A stretch of 5,260 nt of DNA, taken from contig JANXYA010000294.1 in NCBI GenBank assembly GCA_025350345.1, positions 1 to 5,260 on the forward strand. The letters run 5' to 3'. Under the pieces are notes generated by a model. It did no database searches, had not been told where the DNA came from, and was given only the letters and a program-made list of their open reading frames with translations. The position numbers and the translations under genes were made by a program. Numbering within the stretch: position 1 is the stretch's first letter; every line of letters starts with the position of its first letter. The stretch is from Gammaproteobacteria bacterium. GTDB taxonomy: Bacteria > Pseudomonadota > Gammaproteobacteria > Steroidobacterales > Steroidobacteraceae. Of the stretch, positions 1 through 5,260 are shown in pieces.

Positions 1-779
1 TGGCACTCGACGACCACGCCGGTGGGCAGGTGCGTGAGGCGTATGGCCGACTCGGTCTTGTTCACGTGCTGGCCGCCGGCGCCCGATGAGCGATAGGTGT
101 CCACGCGCAGATCGGCCGGATTGATCTCGATGCGATCGATCTCGGCCAGCTCCGGGAGAATGGCCACCGTGCAGGCCGAGGTGTGGATGCGTCCCTGGGA
201 TTCGGTGGCGGGCACGCGCTGCACGCGGTGCGTGCCGGATTCGAATTTCAGGCGTGAGAAGGCGCCGCGCCCCACGACGCGGCAGATCACCTCGCGATAC
301 CCCCCGTGCTCGCCGGAACTCTCGCTCAGCAGCTCCACCTGCCAGCCGCGCAGCTGCGCGTAGCGGCTGTACATGCGCAACAGGTCACCGGCGAAGATGG
401 CGGCCTCATCGCCCCCGGTACCGGCGCGGATCTCCAGGAATATGTTGCCTTCGTCGTGCGGATCGTGCGGCAGCAACAGGCGCTGCAGGGACTCGCCGCG
501 CTCTGCCAGTGCCGTGCGCAGGCGCAGCGCTTCCTCCTCGCCCAGCGTGCGCATGCCGGCGTCGCCGTCCTGGCGCAGTTCCTCGGCGGAGCGCAGCTCA
601 GTCTCGAGGCGGCGGTACTCCTGGAGCGCCGCGGCCGTGGGCTGGAGGCGGGCATATTCGACCGACAGCTCGCGAAACTGCTCCGGGCGCGCGAGCACCT
701 GGGGGTCGGAGAGCATATGTCCAACTTCTTCATAGCGTTCGGCCGACTTTTCCAGCTTCTGGCGGATCGAATCTTTCAT
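1..779 (-). CDS. prfA: Peptide chain release factor 1 (RF1), C-terminus outside window
   Basis: Class I release factor that reads UAA and UAG stop codons in the ribosomal A site and triggers hydrolysis of peptidyl-tRNA. Reading leftward from the ATG at 779-777 gives 259 residues starting MKDSIRQKLEKSAERYEEV, which matches the E. coli RF1 start by family knowledge. Visible motifs are RAGTGGDEAA (about 118-127), the stop-codon-reading tripeptide PAT (190-192, inside RVPATESQGRIHTS; RF2 would have SPF here) and the catalytic GGQ (235-237, in SSGAGGQHVN), whose glutamine is the target of PrmC methylation in the family. RF1 is normally about 360 residues, so roughly 100 residues lie beyond base 1; nothing suggests a break. 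No clear Shine-Dalgarno sequence precedes the start. It diverges from the TPR gene, and the usual upstream partner hemA is not here. Confidence 0.97.
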   Translation of the reverse strand, partial: MKDSIRQKLEKSAERYEEVGHMLSDPQVLARPEQFRELSVEYARLQPTAAALQEYRRLETELRSAEELRQDGDAGMRTLGEEEALRLRTALAERGESLQRLLLPHDPHDEGNIFLEIRAGTGGDEAAIFAGDLLRMYSRYAQLRGWQVELLSESSGEHGGYREVICRVVGRGAFSRLKFESGTHRVQRVPATESQGRIHTSACTVAILPELAEIDRIEINPADLRVDTYRSSGAGGQHVNKTESAIRLTHLPTGVVVEC

Positions 780-785
780 CGTGCT

Positions 786-793
786 GCTATAGT
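786..793. promoter_or_regulatory. Overlapping divergent -10-like boxes between prfA and the TPR gene
   Basis: The 17-base gap between the two start codons contains a TATA core that reads as a -10 box on both strands: TATAGT on plus (788-793, five of six matches to TATAAT) and TATAGC on minus (791-786, four of six). On the minus strand six bases separate the box from the A of the prfA ATG, so a transcript from it would begin at or next to the start codon. I see no good -35 hexamer at 16-18 bases on either side. The assignment is inference from position and consensus only. Confidence 0.35.
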
Positions 794-794
794 C

Positions 795-806
795 GCATGA
801 TCATGC
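795..806. repeat. Perfect 12-base palindrome over the TPR gene start
   Basis: GCATGATCATGC equals its own reverse complement. It contains both candidate ATG codons of the TPR gene (797 and 803) and lies just beside the shared TATA core. It could be an operator for a dimeric regulator, an RNA hairpin at the translation start, or a by-product of the codons ATG-ATC-ATG. The palindrome does not extend further (C794 faces T807). Confidence 0.5.
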
Positions 807-2533
807 TGCTTTGCCACCGCCCCGCGCCGATCGCTCCATCGCTGGCCGCCGTGCTCGCCTGCCTGGCCTCGCTGCTCGCGAGTCCAGTGGGCCGCGCCGC
901 AATCGCAGGCGCCGGTTCGGCCGCCACCGAGGGCAATGCCGCGATCGTCACTGCGGAGGCGGCCCTGCAGCGCGGCGATTGCGGCATGGCAACCACGCGC
1001 TACCAGCAGGCGGTGCAACAATTGGCCGAGCCGCAGCTCGCCTCGCACGCCGCCGCCGTGGCGCTGGCCTGCGGCCAGTACCCGCTGGCGCGCACGCTGG
1101 CCAGCCGCTGGCTGCAGCTCGCGCCCGGCGATGCCGAGGCGACCCTGGCGCTCGTGCGCGCCGACCTGGGCGCCCAGCAGATCGGTGAGGCACGGCGGCA
1201 CTTCAGCCTGTGGCTCGCCGCCGGCGCGCAGCACATTCCCGAGACCATTGGCGCCCTGTCCCAGAGTGCGGGGAGCGAGACGACCCTGGCGATGCTGCGC
1301 GACCTGGACGCGCCACCGCTCGCCGCGGCCGCGCCGCAGCTTGCGACCGCGACACTCGCGCTCGAAGCCTGGGATGCCAAGCTGGCCCTGCTCCACGCCC
1401 AGCGCGCCCGCGCGGCGGGGGCTGGGGAGGCGGATGTGGCGCAGATCACGGCGCGTGCCCAGGCCGTGCTGGGAGACGCCAAGGCCGCCGGCGCCGCGGC
1501 CCGACTTGCCGCAACCGGCAAGGGAGGGCGACTGACCCTCGCGCAATCGCTCATGGTGCTCGGCCAGGACGAGGCGGCGCAGACCGAGCTGCAGGGCCTG
1601 CTCACGGACAAGGAGGCGGGCGGCGCGGCGGCGCGATTGCTGGCCGAGCTCGCGATCGAGCGCAGCGACTACGCCGTCGCGGAACAGCGCTGCAACGGCC
1701 TGCTGCATGATGCGGCTTCCGCACCCATGGCGGTGTATTACCTGGGCCTGATTGCCGAGCGTCGCGGCGATGACGACGCGGCGACCCGCGACTATGCGCT
1801 GCTGATGGGTACGGCCTTCGAGGGCGAAGGGCGCCGCCGCACGGCCGGCATTCTCTATCGCCAGGGAGACCGCGACGGCGCCGTGCGCATCCTCAGTGCA
1901 CCCCGTGACGCTGAACCGGATGAGCGCATCCGCGCCGATCTCGCTGGTGCCGAGCTGCTGTCGGTCTCCGGCGCTAACGATGAAGCCTTAAGCCGGGTCA
2001 ACAGTGCGCTGCGCCGATCGCCCGGGAACCCTGACATCAGCTATCAGCGCGCAGTGCTGCTCGAGCGCGCGGGCCGGGTCGGCGAGGCCGTCGCCGCGCT
2101 CGAGGCCCTGCATCGCGAGCGACCTCTCGATGACAACGTCACCAATGCCCTGGGGTACACACTGGCTGATCACCGGCGTGACCTGCCCCGCGCCGAACAG
2201 CTGATTCGCGCGGCACTGGCAGGGCAGCCCGACAACCCGGCCGTGCTCGATAGCCTCGGCTGGGTGTTGTACCGGCGCGGGCAGGGCAGTGCGGCGGCGG
2301 CCGCGCTGGAGCGTGCCTTCCGATTGCTGCACGACGGTGATATTGGCGCGCATTGGGGCGAGGTGCTGTGGGCTGCGGGCAAGAAGAGCGAGGCGAAAGC
2401 GGCCTGGCAGCGCGCACTTGCGGCCGACCCGGAGAACCCACGGCTCGCCGCCACCGTGCATCGCTACGCGCCGGCGCTGTCGGCGCCCAAGCCGCCACCG
2501 GCGCTGGAGCCGGCACCGCTCACGACGATCTGA
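797..2533 (+). CDS. Exported tetratricopeptide-repeat protein, PA4667-like
   Basis: 578-residue, alanine-rich helical-repeat protein of unknown exact function, probably a periplasmic or envelope scaffold. The N-terminus has basic residues H7-R8, a hydrophobic stretch (about 12-29) and a possible signal peptidase I site near VGRA-AIA (34). A cysteine at 22 (VLAC) is a poor lipobox, so a lipoprotein is possible but less likely. TPR-like helix pairs are seen at about 46-113 and 312-345, and more clearly at 413-446, 447-481, 482-515 and 516-549. The segment with NALGYTLAD (450-458) and LDSLGWVLYRRG (484-495) is a hallmark of the TPR protein encoded next to lolB in Pseudomonas (PA4667). The tail is proline-rich. 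ATG 797 was chosen because the signal peptide follows at once; ATG 803 is an alternative. Neither has a clear ribosome binding site. The frame stays open upstream to about 254, but that part is antisense to prfA. Confidence 0.88.
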   Translation: MIMLLCHRPAPIAPSLAAVLACLASLLASPVGRAAIAGAGSAATEGNAAIVTAEAALQRGDCGMATTRYQQAVQQLAEPQLASHAAAVALACGQYPLARTLASRWLQLAPGDAEATLALVRADLGAQQIGEARRHFSLWLAAGAQHIPETIGALSQSAGSETTLAMLRDLDAPPLAAAAPQLATATLALEAWDAKLALLHAQRARAAGAGEADVAQITARAQAVLGDAKAAGAAARLAATGKGGRLTLAQSLMVLGQDEAAQTELQGLLTDKEAGGAAARLLAELAIERSDYAVAEQRCNGLLHDAASAPMAVYYLGLIAERRGDDDAATRDYALLMGTAFEGEGRRRTAGILYRQGDRDGAVRILSAPRDAEPDERIRADLAGAELLSVSGANDEALSRVNSALRRSPGNPDISYQRAVLLERAGRVGEAVAALEALHRERPLDDNVTNALGYTLADHRRDLPRAEQLIRAALAGQPDNPAVLDSLGWVLYRRGQGSAAAAALERAFRLLHDGDIGAHWGEVLWAAGKKSEAKAAWQRALAADPENPRLAATVHRYAPALSAPKPPPALEPAPLTTI

Positions 2534-2578
2534 ATCATGAGCCCTCCGAGCGGTGCGGCGTGCGAGCGAGCGGAGCGC

Positions 2579-3169
2579 ATGAGGCATGCCTTGCGGGCCT
2601 CGCCACTGCTGCTCCTGCTGTTCTGGCTCGGAGCCTGCCGCTCCCTTGCCCCACAGCCGGCGATGTCCTGGCCGGAGCGGCGCGCGGCGCTGCAGGCCGT
2701 CGAACGCTATAGCTTCAGCGCTCAGCTGGCCGTGGCCACGGCCAGCGAGGGATTCAGCGCGACGCTGCGCTGGCAGCAGGAGGGCGTGACCAGCGAGCTG
2801 CTGCTGCGCGCGCCGCTGGGCGTGGGCGGTGCCCGGGTGAGTTTCGACGGCACCGCCCTGCATTTGATCGGCGCCGACGGCACGCGATCCGATGGCGAGG
2901 CCGCGCACGAGCAGCTGGTGAAGATCCTCGGATTTGAACCGCCCCTGACGAGCCTGCGCTACTGGCTGCTGGGGGTGCCCGATCCGTCGGCGACCGCGAT
3001 CGAATCGCTCGATGCCGCCGCGCACTTGGCACAGCTCCAGCAGGGCGAGTGGCAGGTGGACTACGGCGAGTATGGGTTGAGCGGTGGACGGTGGTTGCCC
3101 CGGCAGCTCTCGCTGCACCGGGGCGCGCTGCGGATGAAACTGCATATTGCGCAGTGGCGCTTCGGCTGA
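2579..3169 (+). CDS. lolB: Outer-membrane lipoprotein LolB
   Basis: LolB is the outer-membrane receptor that takes lipoproteins from periplasmic LolA and inserts them into the inner leaflet of the outer membrane. From ATG 2579 the product has 196 residues: a basic start (MRHALR), a leucine-rich core and the lipobox LGAC, with the lipidated Cys at 20. The next residue is Arg, not the Asp inner-membrane retention signal. The body has family features: LLLRAPLG (the leucine at 80 matches the loop leucine, mature Leu68, implicated in lipoprotein insertion by E. coli LolB), PPLTSLRYWLLGVP, and WQVDYGEY near the end. Length is close to E. coli LolB (207). An in-frame ATG at 2537, 3 bases after the TPR stop, would add 14 residues ahead of the signal peptide; I prefer 2579 because it gives a normal lipoprotein signal and has GGAG just upstream, although only 3 bases away. 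It lies in an operon-like run between the TPR gene and ispE. Confidence 0.93.
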   Translation: MRHALRASPLLLLLFWLGACRSLAPQPAMSWPERRAALQAVERYSFSAQLAVATASEGFSATLRWQQEGVTSELLLRAPLGVGGARVSFDGTALHLIGADGTRSDGEAAHEQLVKILGFEPPLTSLRYWLLGVPDPSATAIESLDAAAHLAQLQQGEWQVDYGEYGLSGGRWLPRQLSLHRGALRMKLHIAQWRFG

Positions 3170-3174
3170 GCGCC

Positions 3175-4044
3175 ATGGCGGCGCCGGCACACAATCCAGG
3201 CCGGTGGTGGCCGGCGCCGGCGAAGCTCAATCTGTTCCTGCACATCACGGGTCGCCGCACGGACGGCTACCACGACCTGCAGACCCTGTATCAACTCCTC
3301 GACTGGGGCGATGAGATCGCCATCGAGGCGACCGAGGAGCCGCGCATCGAGCGCATCGAGGGTCCGGCCGCAATATCGCCCGACCAGGACCTGGTGGTGC
3401 GTGCCGCACGCGCCCTGCAAGAGGCCAGCGGCGCGCGGCGCGGCGCGCGCATCCGGGTCCGCAAGCGCATCCCCGTGGGCGGGGGACTCGGGGGCGGCAG
3501 CTCGGATGCCGCCACGGTGCTGCAGGTGCTGAACCGGCTTTGGGGCACGGGCTGGAGCGTCCAGGCACTGGCCGACCTGGGGCTCACCCTGGGGGCGGAC
3601 GTGCCAGTTTTCGTACACGGTTCATCGGCTTGGGCGCAGGGGCGCGGGGAGCAGCTGACGCCCACGGAGGTCCCGGAGGCCTGGTATCTGGTGGTGTATC
3701 CCGGCGTCCCTGTCTCGACCGCCGACATATTCCAGGCCCCTGAATTGACACGAAATTCCCCCCTCATCACAATACGCGCCTTTTCAGCGGCCGGGACGCG
3801 CAACGATTGCGAGGCCGTGGTGCGCCAGCGCTACCCGGCGATCGACGCAGCGCTCAATTGGTTGGCGACGCGCGCAGCCGGGGTGGCGCGCCTGAGCGGC
3901 ACGGGCTCGTGTGTGTATACGGCGCTTGGACGCGCCGCCGACGCCGAGCGCCTCGCCGCGCGAGTGCCGGAGGAATGGAGGAGTTTTGTCGCGCGCGGCG
4001 TGAATCGCTCGCCGCTGGCGGCGGCGCTCAGCGAGGAGCGTTAA
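3175..4044 (+). CDS. ispE: 4-diphosphocytidyl-2-C-methyl-D-erythritol kinase
   Basis: Cytoplasmic GHMP-family kinase that phosphorylates CDP-ME at its 2-hydroxyl with ATP in the MEP route to isopentenyl diphosphate. It has 289 residues (E. coli 283). The N-terminal PAPAKLNLFLHITGRRTDGYH holds the catalytic Lys (17; Lys10 in E. coli). The glycine-rich ATP loop PVGGGLGGGSS spans 100-110. LGADVPVFV carries the catalytic Asp (142). The C-terminal GHMP glycine motif is LSGTGSCVYT (240-249), followed by FVARGVNRSPL. All expected catalytic residues are present. ATG 3175 lies 5 bases after the lolB stop without a clear Shine-Dalgarno sequence, which suggests translational coupling. Codons 3741-3775 are unusually AT-rich for this gene and coincide with a promoter-like sequence, noted separately. 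Confidence 0.97.
   Translation: MAAPAHNPGRWWPAPAKLNLFLHITGRRTDGYHDLQTLYQLLDWGDEIAIEATEEPRIERIEGPAAISPDQDLVVRAARALQEASGARRGARIRVRKRIPVGGGLGGGSSDAATVLQVLNRLWGTGWSVQALADLGLTLGADVPVFVHGSSAWAQGRGEQLTPTEVPEAWYLVVYPGVPVSTADIFQAPELTRNSPLITIRAFSAAGTRNDCEAVVRQRYPAIDAALNWLATRAAGVARLSGTGSCVYTALGRAADAERLAARVPEEWRSFVARGVNRSPLAAALSEER
3745..3773 (+). promoter_or_regulatory. Candidate sigma-70 promoter inside ispE, upstream of tRNA-Gln and prs
   Basis: TTGACA (3745-3750) is a perfect -35 consensus. A 17-base spacer is followed by CACAAT (3768-3773, four of six matches to TATAAT). The predicted start is near 3780, after a GC-rich discriminator (ACGCGCC) of the kind seen at stringently controlled stable-RNA promoters. 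The surrounding 50 bases (3741-3790) are half A+T in a window of about 30% A+T. The transcript would cross the last ~265 bases of ispE and then tRNA-Gln and prs. The sequence pattern is seen directly; its activity and target are inference. Confidence 0.5.
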
Positions 4045-4076
4045 GCTCACCGGGTGCGGACCACCGCCCAATTTCT

Positions 4077-4151
4077 TGGGGTGTCGCCAAGTGGTAAGGC
4101 AGCGGGTTTTGATCCCGCCATTCGGAGGTTCGAATCCTTCCACCCCAGCCA
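4077..4151 (+). tRNA. glnX-like tRNA-Gln: tRNA-Gln (anticodon TTG)
   Basis: A 75-base tRNA gene that folds as a complete cloverleaf. The acceptor arm TGGGGTG (4077-4083) pairs with CACCCCA (4141-4147), including the U1-A72 end typical of bacterial tRNA-Gln, then the discriminator G and an encoded CCA (4149-4151). The D arm is GCC/GGC. The anticodon stem GCGGG/CCCGC encloses the loop TTTTGAT with anticodon TTG at 4109-4111. The T arm GGAGG/CCTTC (one G-U pair) holds TTCGAAT. It decodes CAA, and CAG by wobble. It starts 32 bases after ispE and ends 25 bases before the prs start, so it is probably released by RNase processing from a shared precursor. The overall sequence closely resembles E. coli tRNA-Gln. 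Confidence 0.98.
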
Positions 4152-4167
4152 GGTCGAACAGAGGGAC

Positions 4168-4179
4168 GGAGCAAGAGTG
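4168..4179 (+). promoter_or_regulatory. Ribosome binding site and GTG start of prs
   Basis: GGAG at 4168-4171 lies 5 bases before the GTG at 4177-4179. This fixes the prs start just after the tRNA; the next in-frame upstream start candidate (GTG 4054) would put the tRNA gene inside the protein. Confidence 0.8.
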
Positions 4180-5130
4180 GATTCGCAGTCGATCACGCTG
4201 TTAGCGGGCAACGCCAATCCGGGGCTGGCCCACGACATCGCCCGGCACCTGATGCTGCCCATCGGGCGTGCCGCCGTGGGCCGCTTCAGCGACGGCGAGG
4301 TGAACGTCGAGCTGATGGAAAACGTGCGCGGGCGCGACGTGTTCCTGCTGCAATCGACCTGCCCGCCGGTCAACGAGAACCTGATGGAGCTGCTGGTGAT
4401 GGCCGATGCCTGCCGGCGCGCCTCGGCCGGGAGCATCACCGCGGTGGTGCCCTATTTCGGCTACTCGCGCCAGGACCGGCGGCCGCGGGCGACGCGGGCG
4501 GCGATCACGGCGAAGCTGGTCGCCGACATGATCTGCGGTGCCGGCGTGCAGCGCGTGCTGACGCTTGACCTGCACGCCGAGCAGATCCAGGGATTCTTCG
4601 GCATTCCGGTCGATAACGTCTTCGGCTCACCGGTCCTGCTTGGCGACGTGTGGCGCAAGGCCTATCCGAAGGTGGTCGTGGTCTCCCCCGACGTCGGCGG
4701 CGTGGTGCGCGCGCGCGCCTTCGCCAAGCGGCTTGATGATGCGGAACTGGCGATCATCGACAAGCGCCGCCCGCGCCCGAATGAATCGAAGGTCATGAAC
4801 ATCATCGGCGAGGTCGCCGGGCGCAGCTGCGTGCTGATCGACGACATGGTCGACACCGCCGGCACGCTGTGCCTCGCGGCACAGGCCCTTAAGGATGAAG
4901 GCGCCGAGCGCGTCGTCGCCTACATCACGCACGCCGTGCTGTCGGGCAACGCGGTCGAGCGCATTGCCGGCTCGGCGCTGGACGAGCTGGTGGTGACCGA
5001 CACGATTCCGCTCAGCGAGGCGGCGCGCCAGTGCGCGCGGATCCGCCAGCTGTCCGTCGCGGCGCTCCTGGCCGAGACCATTCGCCGCATCCGCGACGAA
5101 GAGTCGGTCAGTTCGCTGTACATCGATTAG
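4177..5130 (+). CDS. prs: Ribose-phosphate pyrophosphokinase (PRPP synthetase)
   Basis: Makes 5-phosphoribosyl-1-diphosphate from ribose 5-phosphate and ATP, feeding purine, pyrimidine, NAD, histidine and tryptophan synthesis; a cytoplasmic enzyme, hexameric in the family. It has 317 residues (E. coli 315) from a GTG start with a good ribosome binding site. Motifs in order are VGRFSDGE (34-41), the ATP-binding loop YFGYSRQDRR (93-102), DLHAEQIQGFF (131-141, with the metal-binding His 133), SPDVGGVVRARA (170-181), IDKRRPRPN (194-202) and the PRPP-binding loop IDDMVDTAGTL (221-231), then the C-terminal NEES-like RDEESVSSL. THAVLSG (251-257) has Ala where Pro is common. No catalytic residue appears missing. 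It lies downstream of tRNA-Gln and upstream of rplY, as in many gammaproteobacteria. Confidence 0.98.
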   Translation: MDSQSITLLAGNANPGLAHDIARHLMLPIGRAAVGRFSDGEVNVELMENVRGRDVFLLQSTCPPVNENLMELLVMADACRRASAGSITAVVPYFGYSRQDRRPRATRAAITAKLVADMICGAGVQRVLTLDLHAEQIQGFFGIPVDNVFGSPVLLGDVWRKAYPKVVVVSPDVGGVVRARAFAKRLDDAELAIIDKRRPRPNESKVMNIIGEVAGRSCVLIDDMVDTAGTLCLAAQALKDEGAERVVAYITHAVLSGNAVERIAGSALDELVVTDTIPLSEAARQCARIRQLSVAALLAETIRRIRDEESVSSLYID

Positions 5131-5146
5131 GGAAAGGTTTTCAGGT

Positions 5147-5174
5147 GGGCGGGCACTGGTCGCAGTGCCGGCCC
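5147..5174 (+). promoter_or_regulatory. GC-rich hairpin between prs and rplY
   Basis: GGGCGGGCACTG (5147-5158) and CAGTGCCGGCCC (5163-5174) form a 12-position stem with one G-G mismatch and a GTCG loop. It starts 16 bases after the prs stop. No T-run follows (GTGGTTAGAA), so it is not a classical intrinsic terminator. It may stabilise the prs 3' end, attenuate, or be a processing site. The pairing is direct; the role is not known. Confidence 0.55.
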
Positions 5175-5188
5175 GTGGTTAGAACGTC

Positions 5189-5194
5189 AAGGAG
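5189..5194 (+). promoter_or_regulatory. Ribosome binding site of rplY
   Basis: AAGGAG lies 7 bases before the ATG at 5202. It is the strongest Shine-Dalgarno match in the window, as expected for a highly translated ribosomal protein gene, and it fixes the rplY start. Confidence 0.85.
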
Positions 5195-5201
5195 CATTTA
5201 A

Positions 5202-5260
5202 ATGCGTATTGCTTTCGAACTCAGCGCGGAACCGCGTAATGACCAGGGCAAGGGTGCGAG
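5202..5260 (+). CDS. rplY: 50S ribosomal protein L25 (Ctc/TL5 family), N-terminus only
   Basis: Nineteen codons (MRIAFELSAEPRNDQGKGA) lie before the window edge. The pattern of a short beta strand, then AEPR-x-D-x-GKGA, is the conserved start of L25 proteins, which bind 5S rRNA in the large subunit. The position directly after prs supports the call, since prs-rplY-pth is the conserved order in gammaproteobacteria. Whether this is the short E. coli form (about 94 residues) or the long Ctc form with an extra C-terminal domain (about 200) cannot be seen here. Confidence 0.87.
   Translation, partial: MRIAFELSAEPRNDQGKGA

Noticed and set aside
254..796. Open reading frame extending the TPR protein upstream by 181 residues
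   Set aside because: It is antisense to clear prfA codons, is Arg/Pro/Ala-rich low-information sequence, and would place the signal peptide in the middle of the protein.
306..800. 164-residue plus-strand ORF over prfA
   Set aside because: Complete overlap with the conserved RF1 coding region on the other strand; no recognisable motifs. It is a product of high GC.
857..862. Lipobox-like VLAC at residue 22 of the TPR protein
   Set aside because: Leu at -2 is unusual for a lipobox and the hydrophobic stretch continues past the Cys; a signal peptidase I site near residue 34 fits better, though this is not certain.
776..1708. 310-residue minus-strand ORF under the TPR gene
   Set aside because: Gly/Arg/Gln-rich mirror of an alanine-rich gene, no domain signs, and it overlaps the prfA start.
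1988..3190. 400-residue minus-strand ORF across TPR, lolB and the ispE start
   Set aside because: It spans two well-supported genes and their boundary, with no family motif. Long antisense ORFs are expected at this GC content.
4052..4076. Possible terminator between ispE and tRNA-Gln (GGTG/CACC hairpin before AATTTCTT)
   Set aside because: Only a four-pair stem and no true T-run, so too weak to call.
4054..4176. Upstream extension of prs from GTG 4054
   Set aside because: It would translate through the whole tRNA-Gln gene; the GTG at 4177 has a ribosome binding site and gives the family's normal length.

Overview
The window is a compact, GC-rich (about 70% by eye) chromosomal housekeeping segment, most likely from a gammaproteobacterium. 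The order TPR protein, lolB, ispE, tRNA-Gln, prs, rplY with prfA diverging next to it is the conserved arrangement known from Pseudomonas and relatives, and LolB points to a Gram-negative with an outer membrane. The sequence alone does not give the genus. I see no insertion sequence, prophage, CRISPR array, toxin or defence gene.

Layout. Bases 1-779 (minus strand) carry the first 259 codons of prfA, peptide chain release factor 1; its end lies outside the window. Only 17 bases separate its start from the rightward gene at 797, which encodes an exported tetratricopeptide-repeat protein of 578 residues. Then follow, on the plus strand and tightly packed, lolB (outer-membrane lipoprotein receptor), ispE (isoprenoid precursor kinase), a tRNA-Gln(UUG) gene, prs (ribose-phosphate pyrophosphokinase) and the first 19 codons of rplY (ribosomal protein L25).

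How the genes relate. TPR-lolB-ispE look like one transcription unit with gaps of a few tens of bases at most, joining envelope biogenesis and MEP-pathway isoprenoid synthesis. tRNA-Gln lies 32 bases after ispE and 25 bases before prs, so the tRNA is probably cut out of a precursor that also carries prs mRNA. The 71-base prs-rplY gap holds a GC-rich hairpin and a good ribosome binding site for rplY.

Points of interest are regulatory and syntenic. A consensus -35 box (TTGACA) with a plausible -10 at 17-base spacing lies inside the ispE coding sequence, in a patch of AT-rich, unusual codons; it could drive tRNA-Gln and prs. The prfA/TPR junction has overlapping back-to-back -10-like boxes and a perfect 12-base palindrome over the TPR start. 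hemA, normally between the TPR gene and prfA in this neighbourhood, is absent here. I found no evidence for a previously undescribed multi-gene system.
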